Position numbers and translations under genes: made by a program. A stretch of 64,000 bases of DNA from Grammothele lineata. Lineage: Eukaryota > Basidiomycota > Agaricomycetes > Polyporales > Polyporaceae. Under the pieces are notes generated by a model, which was not told where the DNA came from, made no database searches, and saw nothing but the letters and a program-made list of their open reading frames with translations. Shown here piece by piece: positions 30,732-41,554 of this stretch (within the stretch, counting starts at the first letter, position 1; each line of letters begins with the position of its first letter). The stretch is from assembly GCA_002150815.3 (NCBI GenBank), contig NDFF03000123.1, positions 62,001 through 126,000 of the forward strand. The letters run 5' to 3'.

Positions 30732-32135
30732 TCAGAGCTTACGCAACTGCGCAAGCACGACCGAAAAGTCCTCCTCCGTCCACCGCTTGCCCCTCCGCTC
30801 GCGGATCCACTTGCGGCTGAACCGCCGCGGCGCGCGCGCGACCGCCTCCTTCGTCACCGTCACCACCGCTACCGCGACTTCTGAGGTCGCCGTCCCCGTC
30901 CCCGCGCTCGCCTCCGACGCCCAGTCGACGGAACCCGGCCGCGGGACAGCGGGAGACGGCGCGCACACCGAGGGGGTGAAGAGTCGGCGCAGGGCCGCGC
31001 GCGACTCGCTCCGGAGGGGGACGGCGTGTACGGTTTCGTCTTCTGCCTCTTCGTTTGTGGGGTTGAGCTCTTCTGAGTCTGAGAAGTCCGCGTCGGGCTC
31101 GAAGAGGAGGACGACGTCCCTCTCCGAGTCCGAGTCCGAGTCCGAGTCCGAGTCCGCCCCTGCCCCGCCAGAAGACGCAGACGACTCTGGGGAGCCCGGC
31201 CGGTCCGCCTCCCTCACACTTGCACTCCCACTCCCACTCCCACTCGCGCTCGAAGACGCCCCGCCGCAGCTATACGGCGTACGCGGCAAAGACTCGCGCG
31301 GCGAAGGCGCCTCCACGAACCCGAGCGCGCGCATGTGCCGCTCGAGCTCGTCCTCGCGCTGCTGGCGCGACGCCGAGTCGCGCGCCCCGGGGAGGCTGAC
31401 GGCGATGGGCGTGCGGGGGGAGGGCGAGAGTGGGAGCGAGCCGGGGGCGAGGGTGAGTGAGCCTGGGATCGCGAGGCGGATCGAGGGGCGTTCGGGGGCA
31501 CGGGTGGGCTGGATACTACTGCCGCTGGAGGAGGCGGTGGGGGGCGCGCGGAAGACTGAGAGGAGCGGAGGGGTTGGGGACCGTAGGAGGGGCGCGGAAG
31601 TTGAGGCGAGTGCGGGTACAGTTGCGGAACGACGCGGCACTGATGGTCCTGCGGTTGGAGGGCCCGGAGGCGGCGTGGTGGGGGGTGTTGTTATTAGTGG
31701 CGACTGTGCACGTTGAGAGGTTAAGGGCTCAAACACAGGAGGCGTAGGCAACGGCGCAGTGCGCATCTGCTGCGAGGACCGAGTATGCCTCAGCGGAGGG
31801 TTGGGCAACGGGCGTGGTGGGAGCGAGGCGCGGTGGCCGTTCAGCGGGGTTTTGGGAGGTGTGGGCAGCGGGCGCATATGCACCGAAGGCGACGACGCGG
31901 CAGACGACGGGCACGAGGAGCCCGCTGGCGAAGGCAGAAGGGCGTTCGGAGAAGCCATAGGGATGTACGCGGCGCTCGAGATTGAGCTCATGGACGCGCT
32001 GGAGGAGGATGAGGAGGGACGCGAGGTGGAGGCGCGGGCGGGGGAGACGCGTTGGAATGTTGTGCCCGAGAAATAGTGCTTGAGGGAAGGCGGGGGGAAG
32101 GGGGCGGGATGGGGAGACGAGCAAGCGACGGGCAT
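30732..32135 (-). CDS. Pro/Ser-rich, mostly disordered protein with a conserved-looking C-terminal motif
   Basis: A single exon of 467 codons beginning at ATG. Residues 1-230 are Pro/Ser/Thr rich with many Ser-Pro and Thr-Pro sites and Pro-Leu-Pro-Thr-Pro-Pro repeats (potential SH3/WW ligands). A short helix-like region follows (Arg-Gln-Gln-Arg-Glu-Asp-Glu-Leu-Glu-Arg-His-Met-Arg-Ala-Leu-Gly-Phe). Next come a Ser-Gly repeat, an Asp-Ser repeat encoded by a TCCGAG hexanucleotide array, an acidic patch, and finally a basic/aromatic tail (Arg-Lys-Trp-Ile-Arg-Glu-Arg, then Lys-Arg-Trp-Thr-Glu-Glu-Asp-Phe). The tail is the most structured part. No family recognised. The antisense frame of similar length is a compositional shadow. 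Confidence 0.68.
   Translation of the reverse strand: MPVACSSPHPAPFPPPSLKHYFSGTTFQRVSPARASTSRPSSSSSSASMSSISSAAYIPMASPNALLPSPAGSSCPSSAASSPSVHMRPLPTPPKTPLNGHRASLPPRPLPNPPLRHTRSSQQMRTAPLPTPPVFEPLTSQRAQSPLITTPPTTPPPGPPTAGPSVPRRSATVPALASTSAPLLRSPTPPLLSVFRAPPTASSSGSSIQPTRAPERPSIRLAIPGSLTLAPGSLPLSPSPRTPIAVSLPGARDSASRQQREDELERHMRALGFVEAPSPRESLPRTPYSCGGASSSASGSGSGSASVREADRPGSPESSASSGGAGADSDSDSDSDSERDVVLLFEPDADFSDSEELNPTNEEAEDETVHAVPLRSESRAALRRLFTPSVCAPSPAVPRPGSVDWASEASAGTGTATSEVAVAVVTVTKEAVARAPRRFSRKWIRERRGKRWTEEDFSVVLAQLRKL
31122..31157. repeat. TCCGAG hexanucleotide array inside the coding region
   Basis: Five to six tandem units read as an Asp-Ser dipeptide run on the minus strand; a likely site of length polymorphism. 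Confidence 0.85.
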
Positions 32136-35100
32136 GGTGGATGATGGCAGTCGGGAACAGAAGGGGAGTAGCGCGAGTGCGGGACGGGGAGGGGCGAGGC
32201 GAAATGAAGCGAGGGGTTTATTGAGGGCGGCATGGCTGGGCTGAGGCGGCGGAGCGGAGGCAGCTGAGGCGTCGAGGGCTGGTCAGTGGGAGCACGACAA
32301 GGCAACGAGAGACAGACCCTGACAGACAGTCACAGTCCCTTCACGTCGCCTTCCAACCGCCACTCTCGCCTTGATGGGCGTGTCTCGCGTCCAGCTCGGC
32401 GCCTCTTCCCATTTTCGGCTGCCGCCCTCGCCCCGATCCAGATCGTCCGTCATCGACGCCTTCGCCACCTTACGTCACAGCACCCGTCGCCCCGCGCCTC
32501 CGCCGTGCCGGCCGGAACGGCCCGAGGCGCGGCTCAGCCCAGGTCGCCTCCGCCCCGCCGCGCGCTGATGCGTATGACCCGCCCACCCCGCCACCATCGC
32601 GCAGCGCCGGGCGATACGTCTTCCAGCCCAAGTCCCGCTCTTTCTGGCCTCTTGCGCCTCCTGCTGCTTCCCCATGGATCGAGTTATCGACAGCTTGGAA
32701 CCCATCCCGCAGCATCATCCCTGGCTGTCTCGTCGCCTGTCGGCTCCTCCCCGAACCTCGCCTCGTCCGTCGCGGCTTGATCGCACTCCCTCTTCCAGGG
32801 CAACCTAGCGCTAGCCGAGGTCGTATGCCAGGAACCTGTTTGTGCACCTGTTGACTTGTGTATGTTCGCTACGTTCGATTGTGAAGGGCTTTTGAACGGC
32901 TGAACGTTAGCTGATCAACCTATTTCGACTGTGGTCATAGCTTCGTGCCTTAGAAAAAATTCCACAAAGAATACATCACTCGACCTTAAGCTTTGTTTGT
33001 ACGTTATGGGACCTGGTTGGCCTCCCTATGACGCACGATTTTCTGACCGCCTCTACCAGCTATGTTTTGTTTCTCCTTCGTAAGCTGACTACGGTCTCAC
33101 TTCTACTGACTCTGCTTCAAGGACAGGTCTACGAATCAATGGCAGCATCATCCCGCTAGCTCACCCCTCCGGCGCACAATACTCCCGGCGGCGCCGCGGT
33201 GGAGTATGTACGGTCCAAGTGAATCCGGTAGAAAGTAAGACAGTACGTGACCCGCCTTATGGTGGCTTCTGGTTTTACTTATGTATGCACGGCAACGCCT
33301 TTTGAGAGATCGCGCAGCCCTCGCCTCTCGCGGACTCAGATATAAGTCGGTTCTTTACCTTCCTTGGCTCTATACTCTATATTCCGCGACGTCATACCGC
33401 TGACCAACTCGCTCGGGGAGAGGGGGGATGATCAAGATGAAACTGCTCGACGTCGATAAGCACGACTTAGCCTCCCTTTTCGGAGCCGCGCGTCCTGGCC
33501 GTTCCTGAATCCTAGGTCTGCCCCGGGCCCCAGGTCTGAGAGTTTGGAAGTTGGTGGCAGGGCGGGCTCCGGATCACGATCTGTCCCTCTTGCTGTGTCG
33601 CGGCTCGCGACTCTCCGCCTCGACCGTCCCCCATAACCAAAGAAAAAAGGTGCCAGCTTAACGCTCCATGCCAAGCTAGTTACTCTAAATTCCGAGGGCT
33701 CTCTGTGAGCAGTGGTGGCCAAGACGCATCACGCACGCCAGCATACATACACCGCTGAGTCCCATCGGGGAACGCACCCCGACGCTGCCCACTGCGGATG
33801 TAGCAAACGCCCCGGCGCTCGCACGACAGATTTAAGCAGAGGCCGCGGCGGGCTCACGCGGCGGGGGGATGCAGTCTGTAGAGATGTTCGTATCGTATTG
33901 ATCTCAAGCTCAGGCTGCGGTCGCGAGACTCAAGTACTTACTAGCGTGCCGTCGCCTCGTGGCGTGCGGCAGCTCAGGCTTCAAGTGTCTGTCTGTCACT
34001 GGAAGGGAGGCTGGCGTGGGTGACGAGCGTACATGCCCTTCTCACGTTTTCGCGCCTTGCGACATTAAAACTTACTGTTACGGACTTACGACCTGAAGGG
34101 TTAACGCGACCTCCGACTCGGGTTCTATTAAACAGACGCAGTGCGCAGTGGCCACGTTCCATCGAACACGAACGACGAACACGACACCCCTATAGAGACG
34201 CGCGGGACCGGCAAACAGCGTCGAAGCTGTGCTCAGGGTTCTCTTGGGCTCTTCCCCCATCACTCAAAACCGACGCCGTCCAGACCCCCTGGAAGTTCTC
34301 AGACTACTTATATGCGGGCGACGCGTGGCGAAGGCGCCATCGCGATATCCCAACAAGCTCGTTGTCGACCGACTCTGGGATCTCGCGCGCGTCCAAGCGC
34401 GCCCCCCCTCCCTTTCCAAGCTGGAAGTTCCCTCGCCGCATCTCCCCACGGCACACGTGCCCGCTCGAAGCGGTGCGTCACGCCGCGTATGTAATGCACG
34501 CACATAGCCGTCCGTTTGACGACGACATGCGAAGACCACGGCCCAAGAATCTCGGGGGTCTTCCGAGATTGATTGAATGGAGAACGGCCGCGCACAATAT
34601 GTCGAACGACGAGTGATGAATACTGATACGCTCTCGGGTGGGCACAGCTGTGGTCTCCGGGGCGTCCTGTCTGTTCCCCGACTGGCCGAAAGAACCGTGC
34701 GTGTAAATGTAGCCGAGCGGCGGATGGCGGAACGGCAAAAGTAAACAGGAGACCTTAAACGAGGCGAGCGCTCCCGAGCGCCAGCAATGCCGGCCGGCGA
34801 GGGTGTGCTGGACATGGAGTGTATTGCAGCCGCCCCGGACGCTTGAAGGCTTCGTTCCGTGCGCTGCTGTGATGTCGAAGGAGCGAGGATCTCGTGAGTC
34901 GTCTGGGGGCCCGGCCGAGTACTTGCAAGTGTGCGCTGGGCGTCCGGAGAAGAGGCCTCGAGGACGAAGTCGGAGGACAGGACGCGCTGCAAAGAGAGGC
35001 CGGCGTGTGGCCGCGGGTTCGCGAGTTCGCGAATGTATTGCATCCACATCACGCTGGACGCGCTAGCGCCGGAAGCGGCGCAGGGCGTGAATGCGAACTT

Positions 35101-35407
35101 CTTCGACACACGCGAGCGACTATCAGACCGTGTAGACAGAGTCCGTACGCGCTATCCCCGAAGCTTTGAGTGTCTGTCAGTCCAGACTCCACCGGGGAGC
35201 TTAAAGGCTATACGTAGAACAACCTGATTTCCCTCGAGAACGTACATATTCGTACAATTACCACCCTACACGAACTCGTACCTGCTACCAACGAGTCTCA
35301 GCGTCTCTCTACTTGCGAACGAAGTCGTTGAACGTTGAGCGTTGAACAGCAGCACTCACCAGTTCTCTTTGCCCCCACATCGCGGCGCACGGAACCCGGA
35401 GCCCATC
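32136..35407. other. Large region without a supported gene
   Basis: About 3.3 kb. The part to about 32850 is pyrimidine/GC-rich promoter-like DNA upstream of the Pro/Ser-rich gene. A frame of about 280 codons exists on the minus strand at 34264-35109, but its composition is Arg/Ser rich with no motif and it overlaps equally long frames on both strands, so I do not call it. No RNA or mobile element recognised. A CGTTGAACGTTGAGCGTTGAAC cluster lies near 35328. Confidence 0.45.
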
Positions 35408-37475
35408 TCACTTCTCCGGCACAGGCGGCACGTACCCCGCAGGCATACGCGCCCCCGCAGGCGGAGCGACGCGCGCGCGGAACTCGTCCGCCATGTCGAT
35501 CATGCGCACCCAGTGCACGTCTTCGTGCGTGTTCACCCACTCGATGAAGCGTTCCTGTATACGTGTGTGCGTTCGTCGGTTGGGCGTTCGGGGTTCGGGA
35601 AGCGGGAAGCGGGGAGAGCACAATGCGTGCGTGCATGCGTGCGAGAGTCCGAGTCCGAGCCGCCGCCGGCGCGTCGGAGGTGAGCGCGAGCCGCGTTGAG
35701 GGCATGGGAGCACGTGACCGTGTCCGCGAGCGACCGAAGAGCGCCGTCGGGGATCGGGATCGGCGGGGCGTCGGTCGACGTTTGAACGCCATATGTCGGG
35801 GAGGCGGGTTCGTAGACGGCGGCAGGTAGAATTGAATATTGAGTATTGGACATTGAATGACGGCCGGCGAGTCGGGGGCGATGCCAACATCCGAGCGAGG
35901 CGAAAGGCGTCGGCCGGGCACGCACACCGGATTGGAGCGGGTGAGACGGGGCGGTGGGGCGGTTTCCGGGGCGATCGTTGAACGTTTGAACATTGGATGC
36001 CGGCAAGCGCACGGGAGGCGAGCGCAAATCATAGAAGAGATTTCAATCGAGCGAGAACTCGTCAGTGGTGTGCGTGATGTGCTTGTGCTTGAGAGTGTAG
36101 GCTACTCACGAGCATCAGGAGGACGTGCGGTCGGCTGGGAAGCACAGGGTGAGACGACAAATGCGGGAATCTACAGCGAATCATTGGACGCACCCGCTGA
36201 CGTCTGGGTGAATCGTGATTGGGAAGATGAAGTTCTCTTCCTCCCTGTACGCGCGCGAGCATCAGTGTCGCGTCGGGCCAATACAGTAGCGAGGGGGGAG
36301 AGGGGAAGTGACGAACCTGTAGAGGTAGGTGAACATGTCCTTCCACAGCTGCTCCACGTCCCGCGCGTTCACCTGAGGCAGCTTCAGAAACTAGATCGGA
36401 CGCGCGCCCAAGCTCACACTGCACTTACCCAACCGTGCGAATTCGGGCTCGACTTGATGAACCTGGTCACAACTCGCGAGTCAATCCCGTGGGTAGGCTG
36501 ATGCGCTAGAGATCCACGTACATCATCGGCGGGAGGTCGTCGAGGTACCAGTTGGCAGGGATCTCGACGATCCCGGTCTCATTGCCGCGTACGAGGGGTT
36601 TCATCCACGCCTCGGCCTTCGCCTGGTAGTCGATCTTCGTCCATAGGTCCTGGTCGCGTAAATAGAACGCTTGAGAACTGGATCAAGAACGTGTAAGTTC
36701 TTCCTATGCTGGATGAAGTGCGACGGCCTCATACTCATGAGCCATATTGGAGTGATCTACAGCCTCGGTTCAGCACAAAATGCCTGCAAAGGCCGTCCAT
36801 TTCTGTGACGTACCATACTCAATCCCCTTTTCGAGCAAGAGCATGGTCCCCTCCTTGCTCGTCTCCCACCAAGGTGCGACGCTGCCTTTCGGGGGCATGC
36901 CGTTGTTGAACTTGGTGAGTAGGTTGTAAGTGTGGTCGAGGATGTCCTTCTGCTGCTCTACCGTCATCGACATCGGATTTTCGTGTGAGTAACCGTGCAG
37001 GCCACTGATTTCCAGCGCGCGTCAGGGGTGCTCGAGTCTGGAGAAACAAGGGAAGAGCGCACATCTCGTGTCCCGCATCCCTGACCGCCGCCATCTGCTC
37101 AGGGAACGTCTCTAGGCTGTGGCCTACAGCACACGTCGACTTCACAAGTGAGACATGAGGAATGCTCGGGGGCGCGCACCAGGTATGAACCATGTCGTCT
37201 TGATGTTGTACTTTGCGAACAACTTCAGCAGACGGGGAGTGCCGACCTCACCCGCGAAGACGCCCTGGGGGACAGATGTCAGACGTCACCCACAAGCGCG
37301 ACATGTTGCGTAGACTCACGCGTGATATGTCAAGAGGCGAGTCCTCTCCGCCGTACGATCCCAGCCTGTTCTCCCACCGCCTCAGACTCGAGCACCGTAT
37401 CGCGTCAGGACGAACTCACCAACCAGCGACGGCGTCCACGTCGACTCCAAACCCAATGAGAACTCTTCGCGGCAT
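35408..37475 (-). CDS. PuuE/allantoinase-like polysaccharide deacetylase (NodB-fold)
   Basis: Twelve exons (37475-37420, 37365-37320, 37264-37180, 37123-37063, 37004-36814, 36756-36735, 36677-36522, 36462-36429, 36372-36317, 36244-36194, 36134-36110, 35554-35408) give 309 residues, typical for this branch. Signatures are Gly-Val-Asp-Val-Asp-Ala at residues 9-14, Gly-Gly-Glu-Asp-Ser-Pro, the metal-site motif [23 protein letters not shown] and a C-terminal Phe-Ile-Glu-Trp-Val. The family includes the cofactor-independent allantoinase PuuE and other amidohydrolases acting on small amides, as well as peptidoglycan/chitin-type deacetylases. No signal peptide is seen, so a cytosolic small-molecule role (ureide or imide hydrolysis) is more likely than wall chitin deacetylation. 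The last intron is 555 nt, ten times the local norm. Divergent from an amino-acid permease. Confidence 0.85.
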
Positions 37476-38549
37476 GTTATTGCAACGAGGCTGTCCCTGT
37501 CGCGGAAAGAGACGGAGTGGAATGTGTACACCGGGCGCGGTCTCGCGAGGGGAGCTGAGGAGAGAGGCGTTGCCCACGGGTCGACGGCGGCGGGAACGCG
37601 GCAGCCCGAGATAAGGCTGGGCCTGCTGGGCCCGTTCACAGACGCGTCATGGCGCGGTAGAATCTTGACGAGAGCACGTTGGGCGAGCAAACGTTGTTCC
37701 TTTGCGATATACAGCCGTTCGCTGACACTTATCGAGCGTCGATAATGGTGGCGCGGCAGACATCGAGATGGCAGACTGACGGGGCAGTGGGCGGGGGACT
37801 GACTATTCGATCAAGAGTAAGACGGCAGAAGGGCATAGTCCATTCTGCTATAGCAAAGTCAAGTGTAGGAGTGTGGTGAATTGCGTATGTCGAAGGGGGA
37901 GCACTCTGGGCCAAGGAGACGGAAAAGAGGAGACATTCCAGTCCCCGGTCCAGTCGGGAACGAGTGTCGGCTTCGGCCGGAATTTGCGGATCGCATCCAC
38001 CATGGGCGCTTGGGCCTCGTTTGTTCTCCGCACTCATCTCGAGACTCAAAAACGTCTACAACTCACGCACATGCTCATAGACTCTATGAAATACTCTGTG
38101 GTCTAACCATCCCTCTTCAGTAACACATAGAAGTCATCTTTCAGTCCGCCAGTTCTACGCCTTCTAAGGACTTGGAGGGCTTCTCATGACGACATCTGCT
38201 GATAAGCCCATCCGCCATTTATTCCCATTCGAAACCCCGGCGGGTGCGTGACCGCTTTCTTATCTCTTCACTCAACTATAATCACGGTCATGTTTTCCCA
38301 TAGGAGTTACTGATTCTCATGAATGCTTCTTCTTACAGGTGCTCCAAACCCTTAGGCCTTCGAGCCTGCGAACCCGTCTCGCATGGGGTAATCACCACAC
38401 TCCAGCATCTACCGGAGAGCCTGTGTGACCCCTGGCTGGCATCACCGCCCATGGTGCGCGCGACGTAAAGCGCCAACTCGCCCGCTTGCGCAGCACGGCC
38501 CCGTCCTCTCTCGCCAACCGCCACCACCAGCATTACGCTCCGTGTCGCC
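37476..38549. other. Divergent promoter region, deacetylase and permease
   Basis: About 1.07 kb separating two divergently transcribed genes. No gene inside; no clear TATA box on either side. Confidence 0.45.
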
Positions 38550-40772
38550 ATGTCCGACACCGAGAAGACCACAGCTGCGAACTCGACAGATGGCGTCGAT
38601 GTCGGCGCGTCCGGGCCCAGCGCGCTCGCGGCGCTCAAACACGCCGACGATGTGATGCTCGCGAAGCTTGGGTACAAGAGCGAATTCAAACGCGAGTTCT
38701 CGGTGCGCAGAAGTCTTCTCTTCGTTCTACGGGCCAATCTTAGAAGGTTTACTGACTTCGTGTCTTCTACCTTTTGTAGTTCATTGAGACGATCGCCTTC
38801 GCGTTCTCGATCATGGGTGTCGTGGCCTCCGTCTCGTCCACGATGTCCTTCCCGCTCATTTCGGGTTAGTTTTGTGGCTATATGCGCCCAACGCCACCAC
38901 GCAAGCGCGTCGTACTAACGTTGTGGTATCCAGGCGGGCATGTCGGGATGGTATTCGGTTGGCTGATTCCAAGTCTGTTCGTAATGACCATCGCAGCGTC
39001 CCTGGCAGAACTCACCTCTGCCATGCCGTGCGTGTTATCTATAGGACTGAATTGGTGCTGTACATACTGACCGCGAGCGCAGGACGAGCGCGGGCTTGTA
39101 CTACTTCTCTGCAAAGCTCGCGCCACCCCAGTGGGCGCCGCTCGCCAGCTGGATCACGGGCTGGGCGAACGTTACGGGCCAGGTGACGCTTGTATGCTCC
39201 ATCGATTTTACGTGGTGTGTGTCCGCTAGGTCACGACTGTCCGATTTTGTCGCTCACCTTCGTCTCTGCAGCGCCCAGATGATCACCACCGCGCTTAGCG
39301 TGGGTTCTGACGGTGCTATCAACTTGGGTGCAGGGCCGACGTTTGGCATTCTGCTGGCTATTCTTTTCACGCATGGGATCGTGTGCTCGGCGGCGACTGC
39401 GGTAATTGCGCGCCTCAATATCTTTTATGTCCTGGTAAACGGTGCGTCCAATTGCTACATCAATAACAACGTGCGCTGAAGATGAGATAGTTGGCACAAC
39501 TATTGCGGCGATCGTCGCGCTCCTCGTGTGTAGCGGTAACAACGGCCAGCGGGTGTCTACACACACCGCCTTTACGATGTACGAGAACAACACGGGCTGG
39601 TCTGATAGTACGTTTCTCCTGTTCTATCTACGTATAACCTCGTCATTCGCTGACTACATGTGCGCGCGAAAGGCGCGTGGGCGTTCCTGCTTGCGTTCAC
39701 CGCCCCAATGTGGACCCTCACCGGATGTACGCCCATTCACAATCCGCTACCCTCGCACCTCGCTCACACCTGCAATATCTTTACGCTCCCCCAGACGACT
39801 CTGCCGCTCACATCTCCGAGGAGACAGCAGGCGCCGCCCGCGCGGCCCCCATCGCGATCCTCGTCGGGGTCGGCGCGACCGCCTCACTCGGCTGGCTGCT
39901 CTTCATCGCCGCCTCCTTCGCCACCGCCTCCGTCCCCGACCTGCTCGGGTCAACCCTCCCCCTCCCCATGGGCCAGCTCTTCCTCGACGTGCTCGGCAAG
40001 CGCGGCATGCTCGCGATCTGGTCCCTCATCATCGTCGTGCAGTACGTCACGGGCGCCGCGCAGGGCGTCGACGCGTCCCGCGTCGTGTTCGCGTTCGCGA
40101 GGGATAACGCGCTCCCGGGGTCGCGTTGGTGGAAGCGCATACATCCGCGCACGCGTACGCCCGTCAACGCGGTGTGGCTCGTGATCGTCCTCTCGGGCAT
40201 ATGCGGCGTGCTTGGCTTCTCGGAGGCCGCGTTGTCCTCGCTCGCTGGGTATGTTCCCTCCTAGCCCTCCCCCAGACGTCTCGCTTAGTAGGAGTCTTGT
40301 ACATGCTACAGGTCGGCCGTCATCGGGCTCTACGTATCCTACGTGACCCCGATCTTCCTACGGATCACCTCCGGGCGGGACAAGCTCGTCCCCGGCCCGT
40401 TCTCGCTCGGCCGGTGGTACCTCCCCATCGGCGTCGTCGCCGTCGCGTGGGTCTCGTTCATCGCCGTCCTGCTGCTCTTCCCGCTCGAGGCGAACCCGAC
40501 CGCGGACGAGATGAGTGAGTGTTTTTCCGTACTATCTGCTGTCTGGTTGGATGAATGTGTAGCGCTGATGGGGAGGGTGTGGGGTAGATTACGCGGTGGT
40601 GATCATCGGGGCTGTGTTCATCTTCGCGGGCCTCTCGTGGGTTCTCTCGGCGCGCAAGTGGTTCCAGGGGCCCGTAAGGACCGTCGAGGAGAACGGTGTG
40701 CCAGGGGCGTACGGGGAGAAGGAGAAGGAGACGCAGGTCGCGGAGCGGGAGGTTTCGGTTGGGAGCTCATGA
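38550..40772 (+). CDS. Amino acid/GABA-type permease (APC superfamily), copy 1
   Basis: Ten exons (38550-38702, 38780-38864, 38934-39027, 39083-39214, 39272-39441, 39491-39607, 39673-39726, 39795-40248, 40312-40514, 40588-40772) give 548 residues, all phases consistent. After a hydrophilic N-terminus of about 50 residues come some 12 hydrophobic segments. Typical ACT/UGA4-branch features include Ala-Phe-Ala-Phe-Ser-Ile-Met-Gly-Val, Ala-Glu-Leu-Thr-Ser-Ala-Met-Pro-Thr-Ser-Ala-Gly-Leu-Tyr-Tyr and Gly-Tyr-Asp-Ser-Ala-Ala-His-Ile-Ser-Glu-Glu. Members import GABA, choline or other amino compounds across the plasma or vacuolar membrane; substrate not determinable here. The C-terminal tail is charged. 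It shares a divergent intergenic region with the PuuE-like gene, which may point to a common nitrogen-use role (inference). Confidence 0.92.
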
Positions 40773-41554
40773 CCTTGGAAGGGTGGGGGTTATGAGCGTT
40801 TAATTTTTGTTGAGTGCTTTTAGAGGTTTGCTTGACTCGATTGCAGACGTTGTTCTACACCTAACGTCTCTCTTCTTATTTTCACTGTACTCTACGTCCA
40901 CCACACCACTAGCAGCTGCCTGATACAAGAAAATCCGAGGCAAAGCAGCAACCTAACCCCCTTTTCTTCGATTCATAAATCACAGGCCCTTGAAGCTTGA
41001 GCCCAGACCCCAATGCGACGAGCTCATTTCCGAGAAGACCATGCCGTTGGTTTTCTGCCCGCATGTGGCAGTCAGCCACCCGGTCAACTCGGTGACGTCA
41101 TCAATAAGGTGGAGGTTCGTTGGAAGCGTCTGAGGATCCCCATGAACATGGTTGTAGGGCAGACGGATGCACTGCGCTCACACATCATCGGTCGCACGGT
41201 TTCGATTCCGGTTTCGGCGTCACTAGTCAAGGAGACAGGTTCCCTCAGCACGAGTAATGCATTGAACAACGCAAGTATGAGCCTGAAGGTTGGAAGAGAC
41301 ACCCCAATGAGCGACTCGAATCATAACAACCGATAGCATTGCAATAGACATTTCGAAAGCACACATGAGAACATACACAACAAACCATCGATCGCGGGAC
41401 ACGACTCACCCCGCCCCCCGCCCCCCGTTCGAGAGGCTAAGGGCGAGGGAGACAGCGCCCACTCCAGATCCGTCCGTTCTCCACAAGAGTCCGTCAACCA
41501 GCTCACGTAGCGCACCTCTCTGACCCCCAACAGCCAACAGTCAGCAGCCGACGT
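40773..41554. other. Convergent intergenic region
   Basis: Between the 3' ends of the permease and the Cdc14-like gene. No gene seen. Confidence 0.5.

Noticed and set aside
30667..31716. Plus-strand frame of about 349 codons
   Set aside because: Antisense to the Pro/Ser-rich gene in a low-complexity GC-rich stretch; no domain.
34264..35109. Minus-strand frame of about 281 codons
   Set aside because: Arg/Ser-rich, no family features, equally long frames overlap on both strands.
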